From NCBI GenBank assembly GCA_038093975.1, contig JBBPTG010000172.1, forward strand, positions 1-51,866: a stretch of DNA of 51,866 nt, read 5' to 3'. This DNA comes from Chalciporus piperatus. Its lineage: Eukaryota > Basidiomycota > Agaricomycetes > Boletales > Boletaceae. Position numbers and translations under genes: made by a program. Positions 20,415-32,736 of this stretch are shown piece by piece. The notes beneath the pieces were generated by a model. That model was not told the origin of the DNA. It worked only from the letters and a program-made list of their open reading frames with translations, and made no database searches. Each line of letters begins with the position of its first letter. The stretch's first letter is position 1.

Positions 20415-23400
20415 ATGGAACAACGCGGTCCTGACACGGGGAGTGGTCCCAATCAACATCCAGGGCGCTCTCGAGGCAACAGAGGCAGGGGCCAACCTCG
20501 ACAACTAGGTGGTCGACGACCCAGAGAAGCTGGCCCTGCACCCAGCTCAGTTGCAGAACCTGGATCGTTACCTTCGCAACCTTCAGCCAGTTCACCCGCT
20601 GGCAGTGGTATCAATACGCCCTTCAGCGCACCAGGATCTCTCCCTCACCCGGATACCCATAGACACCCTCCCACACCCAACGCACCTCGAAATCCGCGAC
20701 GTCCACCCCGGTCTGATCAGCCTTCTGATGAACAAACCCAATCCGAGGCTCACCCAAATCCCGGGCCGCCACGACAATCGCGTCGCGCTAAATTCAAGGC
20801 GACTCTTACAGAAACGCCGACCGCGCAGTCGTCCTCTGGAACGCCACAAGAAGGTCCCTCGGAGAAACGGCATCCAAAGCCCAGCCGCTCTCGCAAGCCC
20901 CCAGGCGACGACTTGACGTCGACACTCACACATGCCCTGCGCACGCCACCATACCCGGACTGTTCGATTTGTTTCAATTCTATTAGACCGGAGCAACCGA
21001 CATGGTCGTGTTCTCCACCGATAGACATGCGCGCGGATGACGATAAGGAGGGATCTCACTGTTGCTGGAATACGTTCCACCTCAAGTGCATACGCTCGTG
21101 GGCGGAGAAGAGCGTTAAAGATCTCCAGGAAGCTTGGCGTGCGCGAGGCGAGTCACGTCCTGGCGAATGGCGCTGTCCGGGGTGTCGCGCGACACGAAAA
21201 GAGGTTCCTCACACCTATATGTGAGCTACAGTGCCGTCCATCTCAGCAGTGTCTACCATACTGACTCGGCACGACTCAGGTGTTTTTGTCGTCGAATGCG
21301 TAACCCAATGCCTCCGCGCATCTCAACGCCGCACTCGTGCGGTCAACCATGTTCTCGTCCTCGAACGGGCTGCGCACATGCTTGCCCACTGCCATGTCAT
21401 CCAGGTCCATGCCCGCCTTGTGCCATTACCATCCAAGCAAAGTGTTTTTGTGGCAAAGAAGTACACAGTGCAAAATGTCAGGATGGCGTGGCCGCGTTTT
21501 CGTTTCCATGCGGTACACGATGTAACAAACCATTGTCATGTGGTCATCCGCAACATAGGTGTACGGTCAAGTGCCATGGCGGACCCTGCGCACCATGTCA
21601 AGAGACGGAGGAGGCACGGTGTTGGTGTGGGCGAAAAACGAAACGGGTTGCTTGCGGTCAGGTCAAGATCGAGGATGGTGTCGACTGTGTCGTCGTCAAG
21701 GACGATGCATCCGAGGTCCAAGCCTGGATCGGGATCTACGGATGCGATCAACCATGTCAACGGTAGGGTTTCCTTTGGAATACAGCCCCGGATTTATGCT
21801 GACTGATCATGCATTTCAGTCCGTTCGCTTGCTCAGAGCACTTTTGTTCCAAACCCTGCCATCCACCCTCGAGGATGCCTGCTCCATGTCCATTCGACCC
21901 AGAACGCGTCACTTCTTGTGCATGCGGTCGATGCCATGTCGCCCGTTCTCAAGAGGAACTTGCAAACAGTAGCAAGCATTGGTCATCCGAGCCCCCCGTC
22001 CTCGCGCCTCGCATTTCGTGTACTTCGCCCCTCCCGACATGCACCTCTCCTTGCTCCAAAACTCTACCATGCGGCCATGTCTGTAAAGAGACGTGTCACT
22101 GGGACGCATGTCCTCCCTGCACCAAACAAGTCGAGCGTCCATGTCGATGTGGTAGTACCAAGCATAAAATCCCCTGTGGTCAAACCTCGCTCTCTCAACC
22201 AGGCGAATCCCCCGCTAACGAAACCCTCTGCGACAAACCATGCCTATCTTTGCGATCCTGCGGCCGTCATCAATGTGGCCGCATCTGCTGCCCCCTCGCT
22301 TCCCTCTCCACCCTCCAACGCGCCAAAGGCAAGAAACGTCTCGATCACCTCTCCACCGACGCGTTGTTCGACGACCTCGGTGCCGACGAGCGCGGATTAC
22401 ACGAGTGCGATTTACCGTGTAACCGGGTGATGGGGTGCGGGAATCATCGGTGTACGAGGAACGATCACAAGGGGACCTGTGGGGTATGTCTGAGGAGCGT
22501 ATTCGAGGAGCTGATGTGTCCGTGTGGAAGGACGACGCTGGAGCCTCCTATTGCGTGTGGTACGACGTTGGCGTGCACGTATCCCTGTGCGAGACCTTCC
22601 CCGGCTTGTGGACACCCTCACGTTCCGCATGCGTGTCATGAGGGTGTGGTGATCGCGGGTGCTGATACGGCTGATGAGGGGTTGGGGTTGGTAGGGGGTG
22701 TAGAGGAGAGAGGGTGCCCACCTTGCCCGTTCTTGACGAAGAAGCTGTGTGCGTGTGGGAAGAAGATGGTGAGTAATGTGAGGTGTTCGCAGGAGAGGGT
22801 GAGTTGCGGGAGTGTTTGCGGAAAGTGAGTGCTTGTGTTTCCTGGTGTCTTCGTTGGATGGGTGTTTACAGGTTTTTTGTTTGTTTGACTTGATCTAGGT
22901 CCCTCGCTTGCGGGTTCCATCGGTGCGAACGACTTTGTCATGCTGACGAGTGCGGAACGTGTACTGCTGTCTGTGGTAAAGCCCGCAAGTCATGGTTCGT
23001 ATTTCTTTTTGTCTCGATCCCAAATATACTTGAGCTGATATATCGTTCTTAGTCTTCCAGCACATCATCCATGTACACAACCCTGTCACGCCCCCGCAGC
23101 CTGTCCCGAAACCGAACCCTGTCTCGCGCCCGTGACGCTCACCTGTCCCTGCGGCAACCTTCGCTCGACCATCCCTTGTTCCGGCACCAAACTCTCTCTC
23201 GCCTGTACTGGGGATTGTGAGGTCAAGAAACGGAATGCGAGGCTCGCGGAGGCGTTGGGGATAAGTGAGGAGAAGAGGGATGGGAAAGGGAAGGTGGTGT
23301 GGTCGAGCGAGTTGGTCGGGTTCGCAAAGGGGATGGGGAATGGGAAGTTTGTGGGGTTGGTTGAGAAGGCGTTTTCAGAGTGAGTTGGATTTCTTTTTTT

Positions 23401-24225
23401 TGGTTTGGTGAAAAATGAGGATGTGCTAACGAGCATGTTAGTTTCGTGACTGGTGATAAACGGACGCAAGTGCTACCACATATGCCTCCCGAACGACGCA
23501 AGTTCGTAAACGATGTACGTGTCTCCGTGTCCTTTTCGGTCCCCCCTCTCGTATTGACAATGACTAATGGCATATCGTCATAGCTTGCGTCGGTTTATCG
23601 CATGGATACGATGTTGGTCGATCAAGAACCTCACCGGAGCGTTCAACTCATCAGACGCATCGATACCCGAATACCAACACCATTACTCTCGCAACACGTC
23701 GCGTCGCTCGGACCGTCACTCGGTAGATTGGTAGACCTTCGGTCTTCGGCGCCTCTCAAAACGGCGGCTGGTCCAGCGTGGGGTGTGGGAGCTAGCTCAA
23801 GTTCGAGCGCAGGTGTAGTAGGCACGGGCACGGGCTCCGGGGGACGATGGGGTGCGATGACCAAGCCTACCGGTGTCGGTGTCAGCGTGGTGACGTCGAA
23901 GAATGCATCTGGGAACGTCACTCCTGCGCGGGTACCTTCACCAGCTGTTGTTGGATTCGGAGGGACGGGTGTGGGTGATTCCGTTCAACACTCTCAGACA
24001 CTGGCAGTTCCGGGTCCGTCGAGATCTCCGGCGCCTGTCAAGGGATCTGGAAATGAAACGTCCGAGTCGTCTGGCGTGGCGCTGACAGGTGGTGATGGCG
24101 GGGTAAAGGGAGGGGGAGGGGTGTGGGTGTCTCCGTCGGTGCAGGCGCGGCGAGTGGGAGAGGGTGCGGTGGATCTGGGTGGACGAGTGGGGGATGTTCC
24201 GGATGATTGGGAGGATGATGTGTAG
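20415..24225 (+). CDS. NF-X1-type zinc-finger protein with RING and R3H domains
   Basis: Seven exons: 20415-21220, 21280-21762, 21820-22824, 22899-22994, 23053-23379, 23442-23514, 23584-24225; 1143 residues. The first 180 residues are Pro/Gly/Arg-rich and disordered. A RING/PHD-like finger lies at about 183-258 (CSICFNS ... HCCWNTFHLKCI ... CPGC). Then comes a long array of NF-X1 fingers with the CGxHxCxxxCHxGxCxxC pattern, for example SCGHPQHRCTVKCHGGPCAPC and CGNHRCTRNDHKGTCGVC. An R3H-like domain follows (LASVYRMDTMLVDQEPHRSV, about 930-990), then a Gly/Ser-rich tail. Relatives are human NFX1 and yeast FAP1, a transcriptional regulator that binds FKBP12. The RING suggests ubiquitin-ligase activity. 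Some fingers look irregular, as usual in this family. Confidence 0.9.
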
Positions 24226-24381
24226 ACGAGGGTTGGTAGTAGCCGCCTGGTGTTTGTAATAGACGACCACCTTCGGTTCTCAAGCACGAGAGGTTTCCAC
24301 TGACTAGTGCAGTTGATTAGTCTAGACCCACAAGTCGAGCGAAGGCATTCGTGTTACTACTTGTGCTGAGGCCTGGTAGCA

Positions 24382-24403
24382 TCAAGTTCATTATGTAATT
24401 GAC
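24382..24403 (+). promoter_or_regulatory. Shared palindromic promoter element, F-box A
   Basis: A 22-bp site with core ATTATGTAAT, 66 bp before the ATG. It is nearly identical to sites upstream of F-box genes B and C. Confidence 0.65.
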
Positions 24404-24468
24404 TTACAGACTCGGACTGGAGGCTCCACTGGCATCTGAACACAACCACGTAGCAGACCTGCATATCA

Positions 24469-26189
24469 ATGTCTGTTGAAGAGCTACTTCGAACAGTGAG
24501 TATCCTCATTGACCAACTGGGGAGCGCTCGCTTACACTTCCTACTCTAGCTTTCGACCTTTGATCCACAGGCAATTGTAGGATTCCACCCAACTCATGCT
24601 CTGACAACGAGGCTAATGGTGAAACGCAGTGTCCATCCATAGACACCCCGTACGCCAAGTATTCTACTTCAAACTACGTCGCGTCGGGCTCGGATGTCCC
24701 TGCCATTCGCGACATCGTGTCCCGGCATCGGGAGCAACTCGTCGCCCTTGATACCATCATTCAACAGTTTCACGAGCAACGTGAGAGGATAGCGTGTTCC
24801 ATGAAGACTCACGAGGGCTTTGTGTCGTGCGTCCGTCGCCTCCCCTCGGATATCCTCAGCGAGATCTTCGTGCAGTGTTTGCCCGATGACGAGTACCTCA
24901 CCCCAGATACACGAGCGGCGCCGTTGCTTTTGACACGGATATGCAGGGTTTGGCGAGGAGTTGCTCTTGGAACCCCAAGATTGTGGTGTTCATTGGCCAT
25001 CAAAGACACCACGAGAAAGCCTGAACAACGACTTAGCATTTACCGACTTTGGCTCGGGAATTCAAGTGGTTGTCCGCTTTCACTCAAAATCAACCTAATC
25101 GACGTGTACTCGCAAGATCGACAGTGGCACAAGACGGCCGTCGATTTCTCGGGCCGTTACACCCAGCGCTGCACGGATCTTGACCTTTCATTTCACTCGG
25201 TGGATGATCTGGATCTGTTACTCGGGAATGTTCCTGAGCTTGAAAGCCTCTATCTCGACGGACCTCTGAATATCATACAGCGGAATGTATCGATCATCCA
25301 GCCACACCCTCGCCTTCACAAACTCATCATCCGCTCTCCCACTTTCAATAAGGATACTCTGTCCGTGTTTAATCCAGGATGGACCAATCTCACGCATCTC
25401 GGAGTGTTATTCGATGAGGAAGATGCCATCGACCATGACATCTTCTTGACGCTCCTCCGGATATGTCCCAACCTCGAACACCTCCTCTTCTACGAAATTT
25501 TCGCTCGCAAAGTCGAAGGCCCTGTCTCGCTCACACACGCAAAACTTCGTACATTGGAGATCTCGAAAATGTGCGGGGAGGGCGCGCTTTTCGACACGCT
25601 GATACTCCCCAACTTACGTCATCTCCGCCTTCACAAGTACAACGAGTTGTTCAATGAACCTTTGCTCAACGGATCGGGGGATCGCGCCTTCAGCATAACA
25701 TTCAAGGGTGATATGGAGGAACTCGATGTTGATGCTCTCTTCAAGGTCTTCCACCCCGGTTGGACGGAGCTCACAAGCATCACTCTGGATATCCAGTATG
25801 GCGAACAGTTGGGATTTTTACCCCTCCAATTCTGCCCCAACCTCGAAAACATGGTTGTTTTATTTGGCAACGTCGACCCACTTCTCCATGCTCCTCTCAC
25901 CCATCACAAACTTCGCTCGCTGACGATCAGTGTATTAGATTATGGCTACATCGGCAATCTTCTGGACAAGTTAACCCTACCCAACTTGTGCGAGCTTGAC
26001 CTTGGGATGGAGCTGCATTGGGAGCACGAGAAGTTCAAGGATTTCATATCTCGGTCAAATTGTCAACTCGAGACACTCAAGATCAAAGGACCAGCGATAT
26101 CTGGGGAGGAAAGAGAAGAGCTCGCCTCACTTATACCTACCTTGAAACTGCTAGAGCTGCATGATTCCAGGGAGAAACTTGAAGCCTGA
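24469..26189 (+). CDS. F-box protein A
   Basis: Exon 1 (24469-24495) encodes only MSVEELLRT; exon 2 (24630-26189) carries the rest, 528 residues in all. I chose this start because genes B and C have the same nine-codon first exon and intron position. A coiled-coil-like segment (REQLVALDTIIQQFHEQRER) precedes the F-box, RRLPSDILSEIFVQCLPDDE through RVWRGVALGTPRLW. The rest consists of LRR-like blocks such as PNLRHLRLHKYNE and ELESLYLDG. F-box proteins bind Skp1 and recruit substrates to SCF ubiquitin ligases; the target is unknown. It is separated by 18-20 kb from its paralogues B and C and lies on the opposite strand. Confidence 0.88.
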
Positions 26190-26776
26190 GATTAGCTGGT
26201 TAGTTTGTTGGACGTTTGGTGGATAGTGCGGTACCAACAAGGAAGCGCTCAAAAGTACACTCAATGTCAATACGATGACTCGGATGTGAACAATGGCTTG
26301 TTCATGGCTTGATGCTTTCACTCTCCCGTCAAACTCTGACAACAAGTTGTCAACTTGTGTCGAAGTCATGGCCGGTCCGGTCGGAAAGCCTGAGGCTTCT
26401 TGGCGTTTCTCCTGTTCCTGCAACTTTACCGAGAAGTCAGGCCGATCGATACGGACGGTGGAACATTCAGCAAAGCTCTTCATCGCACTCGCCGAGGCCC
26501 TGCTTGCCTCAGAATCAGCTTCAGTAGGTGAAGTGTTGAAACAGTCGATTTGCTCGAATGCCGGTCAGAGAATCCTCACGCAGCCTCGATAACTTCAAGT
26601 TGCAGCTCACGTGGATAATGCGTATATTATATCACAACAATCCGCCGGACCGCTGGACAAAACTACCGAACACGAGACCCATCATTTCAATATTCATGAG
26701 AATCGAACTTGGCGTCCAATGAAGAGTACAAAATGCAGGATCACCCCGCGAGTTCAACACCCCGTTTGCCCCAGCG
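26190..26776. other. Intergenic, no supported gene
   Basis: A plus frame at 26293-26592 and a minus frame at 26151-26483 overlap each other and show no domain. The final part should be the carboxylesterase promoter. The first 40 bp are the F-box A 3' flank, which shows the empty site for the small dispersed element. Confidence 0.4.
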
Positions 26777-29054
26777 ATGCTTCGACTCATTGCGTCGCTT
26801 TTAGTGCTGCCTCTGGTCGTTGCAGCACGATCCTCTGGACCCCTCCCCGAGCTCCAGTCTCCCCTCGGACCCGTCGTGAATCTTGGTTATGCGGCGTATG
26901 CAGGGAACACGACTTCTCCTGCCGGACAACTCAATGGTTCGGTAGCGTTCTTCGGAGGAATCCCATTCGCGCAACCTCCCTTGGGAAATTTGCGATTCCG
27001 TGCACCGCAGCAACTCGACGAAGACATCACACACGGCGGAAACGTCCCGGTCACAGACGCACGCAACTATGGACCCGCGTGTATTCAATCACCCGCGGTT
27101 GTTGGGGTCGGATCAGAAGGTAATTGATATCGTCTTCTTTGAGGTGGTTCGTTTCTGACTCGACATTCTTTTAGACTGTCTGCAATTGAATGTCTGGAAA
27201 CCTTCCAACGCAAGTGAGGGTGATAATCTCCCTGTCGTCATATATATCTATGTGAGTGTAATGTCTGATTGTGCGCGTGCATAGTTTGATGACGTGCTGT
27301 CCAGGGCGGAGGTTTCTATTACGGGGTGAGACGCCACAGGTTTTCAGCATCGAACCATCTTAACTCCCAGTCATCCTGACAGACAACACAAGGATTCCCG
27401 CTCTACGACTGGGTTGCACAGCACCCAACAGGCGTCATTGGCGTTTCTGTTTCATATCGGTTGAACGTTCTTGGCTTCCTTGCGGGCAGTGCTGTACGAG
27501 CCGATGGTGATGAAAATGCTGGTCTCCTTGACCAGCGCGCTGCATTCGAATGGGTTCAGCGTCATATTAGCAAGTTTGGCGGCAATCCTTCAGAGGTAAC
27601 CATTGTCGGAGAGAGCGCAGGAGGCGCTAGTGTTGTGATGCAAGTTGTCGCATACGGAGGTAGGAGCAACATATTGTTCATTCGTCCAATCTGACCTTTG
27701 CAAGGTACCCAAACGCCTCCATTCAAGCGTGCCGTTGCCCATTCAATTGGATTTGGCCCAACTGCAAATACAACTCAAATGGAGGCATATTTCCGTAAGT
27801 AGTCCACCCCTGAGCAACTACATTCAATAATCACCGCATTTCCAGAGAATGTCACAAATGCGGCGGGCTGCCCTAGCTCCGGGAAAGAAGCAATGGAATG
27901 CTTACGCAGCGCTTCCCTGGGTCAGTCCCATCCTCTGCCATAAGTTTGCGCTTATATCGTTTTGCAGGGGCCATTGTCAGTGCTATCGATCATGTGAAGA
28001 GTGGAGTTGTTTCTCCAGTGATTGATGGCAAATTCTTGCCCGACTACCCCTCCCATCTGATCGCATCCGGCAACTTCAGCGCTGTTGAGTTCATTGGCGG
28101 ACACTGTACGAACGATGGCCGCACATTTGTTGGGGGTTCTCCAACGTCATTCAACACTGATGCGGATGTTGCTACAATTCCCTTCAAGAGGTGGCCTGGT
28201 ATCGTATGTGATATAGTTTTCTCGTGGGATCTTCCTTTCTAACTTGGCGCAGACTAACGAGACGATCCAACAAGCCCTGAAATTGTATCCTGCGCCTGGA
28301 ACACCCGGTAGTCCGTTTACATCTCAGTATGATAGGGCCTCTACAATGGCCGGGGACATCATATTCACCTGCATGCAAGTTTATCTACTTTGAGCCTTCC
28401 TGCACTTGCTAATCACCGATCACTGTTTACAGGGACTACTTCCTAGCCAATCAAATGTCACAGAAAGGCGTCAGCAACGTATACAACTTCAGATGGAACG
28501 CTCCGGATCCCGTTTTACTGGCAGCATCGCCATATCAAGGTGTTATGCACACGTCGGACCTCTACTTCCTTTTTGACGGTGAGTCCCGCCTCTACCACCG
28601 CCGAACATTAAATTTCTCACACATCTTCCAGGGGCAAAGTAAGTTTGGTTCACAGTCGACGAGACAGCTAACTGAGCATTGAAAAACTATGTAGCTCTGG
28701 GCCGAATGCAGGATTCACTTTCAAATCTTTCAACTCGGTGAGGTCGCCCCGACCACCTCAAACCTCATTCTGATCCTTTTTTTTTCAAAGACGGAAGCAG
28801 CGCTCTCAGCAGAAGCGATAGCCTACTGGACATCCTTTGTCGCGTCTGGCGATCCATCGTCCGAAAAACTGGCGTCTTCTGCTATGTGGACGCCGTTCGC
28901 CCCTGCGGGCCAATCGGGCCGGTATGGTATTGTGCTCACTGAGGGCAATGTCACTGGGACGACGCTCACGGCGATGGAAGCGTTGACGCCGGAACACATC
29001 GCGAGGTGTCAATTCTGGATGCAGCCAAATGTTACCTCGCAGACGACGATTTGA
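26777..29054 (+). CDS. Secreted type-B carboxylesterase/lipase
   Basis: The N-terminus MLRLIASLLVLPLVVAARS is a clear signal peptide. The alpha/beta-hydrolase features follow in order: GIPFAQPPLGNLRF, EDCLQLNVWKP, an oxyanion-hole GGGFYYG, the nucleophile elbow TIVGESAGGAS, and a catalytic His in YQGVMHTSDLYFLF. First exons are 26777-27119, 27175-27251 and a 21-nt exon 27305-27325; at least seven further exons continue to the stop at 29052-29054. These enzymes hydrolyse esters outside the cell; the substrate range cannot be read from sequence. Several Asn-x-Ser/Thr sites fit secretion. I found no break in the frame. The 3' exon borders after 28380 are less certain. Confidence 0.88.
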
Positions 29055-29389
29055 GTATACAGAGAGTTTCGCAGGTTGTATGATCGCGAGGGTTGAAACG
29101 TTGAATGGGTTTCCTCCTGTTCATGTCGATGTTAATTGCAGCAACAAATACCAAGTTTGGCTTTGCCTAATGTTATGTAAATGCAACATTTCCTATTGTA
29201 TGACGCACATCGGGAGGAACGGCTTGCCAACTCTTCGGTCTAGTGGGGCGAAGAACTTGCCGTTCAACATCGATTACAAGGATTCTGAATCCAAAATATT
29301 ACTACCCAAATCCGTATGATACACGACTATCATCGAAGCTCAGTGGACCATGAAGGGAACAGTCCGAAAGCATTGACCCCAACCCCCAC
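29055..29389. other. Intergenic between converging genes
   Basis: A 3' flank shared by the carboxylesterase and the kinase-like gene. No other feature is seen. Confidence 0.4.
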
Positions 29390-31883
29390 CTACTCAGCCC
29401 CCCCATCATACGCCTCCTCCAAATCCTCGCTCGACCGTCTTCCATTCCCCTTGACACTCAACCACTCCTCCAGCCTCCTCCCAAGCTCGCCACCCAACCC
29501 ACCACAGATATCCCCCGTGGTCGTCAACGTCTGTTCCTTCTCCTTTGCCTTCTTGAGTGGTAAATGACCAGCTTGTTTACGTCGTCTGAGAGCTGCGACG
29601 AAGAGCGCGCCAGACGAGGGTTCGGAATGGCTGGCGTCGCTCTCGATGCAGGCCTGGTAGGACGACGCGCTTGCTGCTTCGGAGCCGTCGACGGTGGATT
29701 CGACGTCCTTGTACCAATCATCTTCGGTGTCTTCGGGTCCGAGAATGCTATCGACGAGGCCTTCTTCCCAGCCGTCCCATTCGACGCAGCGATGGGCGAG
29801 ACGGAGACGGGCACCGACGGCTTCATAGTGGAGCCATTCTTTCGCGATCCGTGCAAGATCGGGATCAGAGGACTTTTTCGATGATGAGAGCGCTATTCTC
29901 GCCACCACGTCCCTGAATAACATCGACGTGAACGGGCTCGTCTGCACGAACGCCGGAAGATGAGCACACGCCCACAATGGCCTCGTCGTCGTCGACTCCC
30001 AATCGATGATACACGTCTGTACGGGGGGAGAATCAAAAAGGTGAGCAAACGCGAGTGCCCCAAAAGAAGAAGAAAACGACTCGGCGACACACTATTTTGG
30101 TATTCTCCCGCTCGTCTACGAATATGTTTTCCAAGTTTAGATCGTGACAATCAAGTCCGAACTCTTCCGCGCCCGCATGATTCTCACCAATAGCCCCTAG
30201 CCGTTCCATGACGCGCATCCAACGAGCCATCTCGTTTCGTGCGGCTCCTTCACGGCGCATGATATGAGCGACCAGGAAGGTGCTTCGTTGCATCCGTCGA
30301 TAATCCCGGTACATGGCATCTCCTGGACCTTCCCATTCTTCCTCGCTCTCTTGGGCATCCCATTCGTCAGAGTCGTCGCTTTGGTCATCAGGAACGGCAT
30401 CAAGGTGATGGTGTCTCGAGGATCGGATCTCGTCCGGATCAAGGTGTAATCGATGAGGAGCAGACTTGCCCTCATTTTCAAGCTTTACTCCGGAAATTTC
30501 ACGAGCCACACAAGCCCCGAGATAGGATCTCGTGGTGGGCCAAGGTCCGCGATCGATTTCGGCTGGATGAGAGAGGTCACCGCGTCCAGATCCGAAAAAG
30601 GGCCATGAAACAATAGGTCCGACATATGCGGAAGTAGATTGTGTCCGCGGAGCGGAGTGCGCTGCTTTAGGGGTGCTCGCAGACGTTGGTGTCGCTGCTA
30701 GGAAGGGAAAGTTCTTGATTTGAGTATTTGTCGCGGTGGGTGTTGTTGATGAAGATGACATTACGGGTGACGCCGAGGGCTGAGAGTTGAAATAGAGGGA
30801 TCCGATATGCGAGAAACGTTGCGCAAACAAGGGTATAATGAGAGATGCTACATTCTTGAACAGAATCTTGAGTTGTTCGTTAGGTAGTGTGTGATATATT
30901 GCGGAAAGGGGGATGCCTGACGCCTTGATAACAAAGTTACGTCAACGCCTGTCGGTTTCATAAAGGACTCACCTTTGACATCAGGATGTATTCCCCTCCG
31001 AGGCGGTTGAAAGGGTTTGCATCGTAGAAGTATACGTCGGGTACTGGTATGGACGTCTTTTCCCGAAGATATTGCATCGTTGCGACCTCGGATTGCGTCT
31101 TGAGGCGAGGCATGAATCGCCGAGCGACACGTGCGACCAACTGACGTGTATCGACGAGCGTGACAAGATAAGCCTGATAAGGAACCAACGTAAGCATGAA
31201 GAGACATCAATCCAGCACGCGTTCCGCCTACTTTATGAAACGTCCCTGGAAAGTCATCGTTCAGGAGGCGTATTACGAATTAGGGAAAACGTGAAAGGAC
31301 AACATACCTGAGCTGAGAAACGTGATACGCCCAACCTCGCAGTGGGTCTTCTCGCGTACGATATCCTTGAGGACTCGACGATCGACCGCAAATGGTGAGA
31401 CACCGTCGAGGGCCGCGTCTGCCTTGACCTCGCGTTTACGGTCCTCCAGCTCGATATCCCAATTCCATTCTATGGGGGTGTAGGATCCAACGGGCAACGT
31501 TGCTAGAGGTACAGTTCCTGGCAACATATTTCCCGCGCTATTGCTCGACACGCCATTTCTCGCAAGAGATCCATTGCGATTGAGAGACATGTTCCCAGCC
31601 CACGAACCACTCAGGGTACTCTCTTTCGCGATAGATAGTGCGCCAGGGTGAACGAACGAATGTGATAAGCGGTGGTGAATAGAGATGCTGGGCTGTACGC
31701 TGTTCGTGACGATGATGGCGGTCAAGAGAACTGTGAGTGTCTTGAATGAACGTTTGCGACACACCTTGGATTGGGCGGGACCTTGATGTCAATGTCATCC
31801 GGTAATGTATTACGATCCTGTTTGGCTTTATTTAGATTTCCCCTTTCTGTCGCCATCTTAGTAACTGGCACTGGTACTGGCAT
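29390..31883 (-). CDS. APH-like phosphotransferase (kinase fold)
   Basis: Six exons in transcript order: 31765-31883, 31309-31699, 31232-31245 (14 nt), 30973-31173, 30093-30923, 29390-30016. Key motifs: a glycine-loop-like FLSSGTFHKAYLVTL, the catalytic loop HDLNLENIFVD, and the metal-binding IIDWE. This places it in the aminoglycoside-phosphotransferase/choline-kinase-like superfamily, near fungal AIM9-type proteins; these often act on small molecules, and the substrate here is unknown. An insertion rich in Asp/Glu/Ser lies between the N-lobe and the catalytic loop. Start choice: 31883 and 31856 are both in frame; the next ATG downstream (31798) does not keep phase across intron 1. The C-terminal 100 residues are low-complexity. 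Confidence 0.82.
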
Positions 31884-32736
31884 CGTACGGAGGACGTAGG
31901 CTGGAGGGAGGGGGAGGATGAGGGGACGACAGTGGTCGTTCTTACCAGGTGTCCAGGATCCTGACCTGTCACGCTTTATACCCTGCGCCTAGTAGGGTTT
32001 GGGTTCCATTAGTCGACTCGTCTCCACTGTGGCACCGCACGTTTTACACAGCGTCGTGCGGTGATCTCTTCAAAAGGCGTCAAGTTTCCGGCATAAATCG
32101 CATGCCTACGAGTGCCAAGTAAGTCAGCGGCTTATCTTTCACAACAGGTTCGCCGCCGTGTTGGCTTCTGATATTCGCTTCATCTCAGTACGCATCTTGC
32201 CGGGTTCCAAGACACGTTATTCTACCCACAGTACGCTCTCATGAGCAATTGGCCGTTCATCATGCTATACCACAACCGGAGCGACCGTTCACGAATCACA
32301 ATAGACGTGGCAGTTCTTGGCAGGTGATTGACGATTTTAGCTTCGGGGCAAAGTCTGGCAAAGTCCTAGACTACGCTTGGCACATCGCACTGCAGCGCGC
32401 AGCTTGAGCTTGGCAGACTATCCCTTGGCGCCTTCTACTCTTCTACTGAAATTCTACAGTACTCGCATGCACGGGGGCCACAAAGAACGGTTCAAAAGTT
32501 ATCTGCCAGCAATAGCGCCCAAATCTCAGCCTCATGCGGCACTCACGCGCTCTTTACAATCGAACGCGGTACCGAAGCCTCGTCGACGCATTCTCACATT
32601 CCCAGCGCAGGAGCATCTTCCACATAAAATACGAATACACAAGTTGGAAAATACAAAAAAGCTTTTGTGGAAGAAGTAAAAATACACCCTCACGCCAACC
32701 CACCGACCCCGCACACAGTAGAGTACCAGTAAGGCA
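31884..32736. other. Intergenic, no supported gene
   Basis: A plus-strand frame of 100 codons (32377-32679) is Arg/Lys-rich and unrecognised. Otherwise I see nothing definable. Confidence 0.4.
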
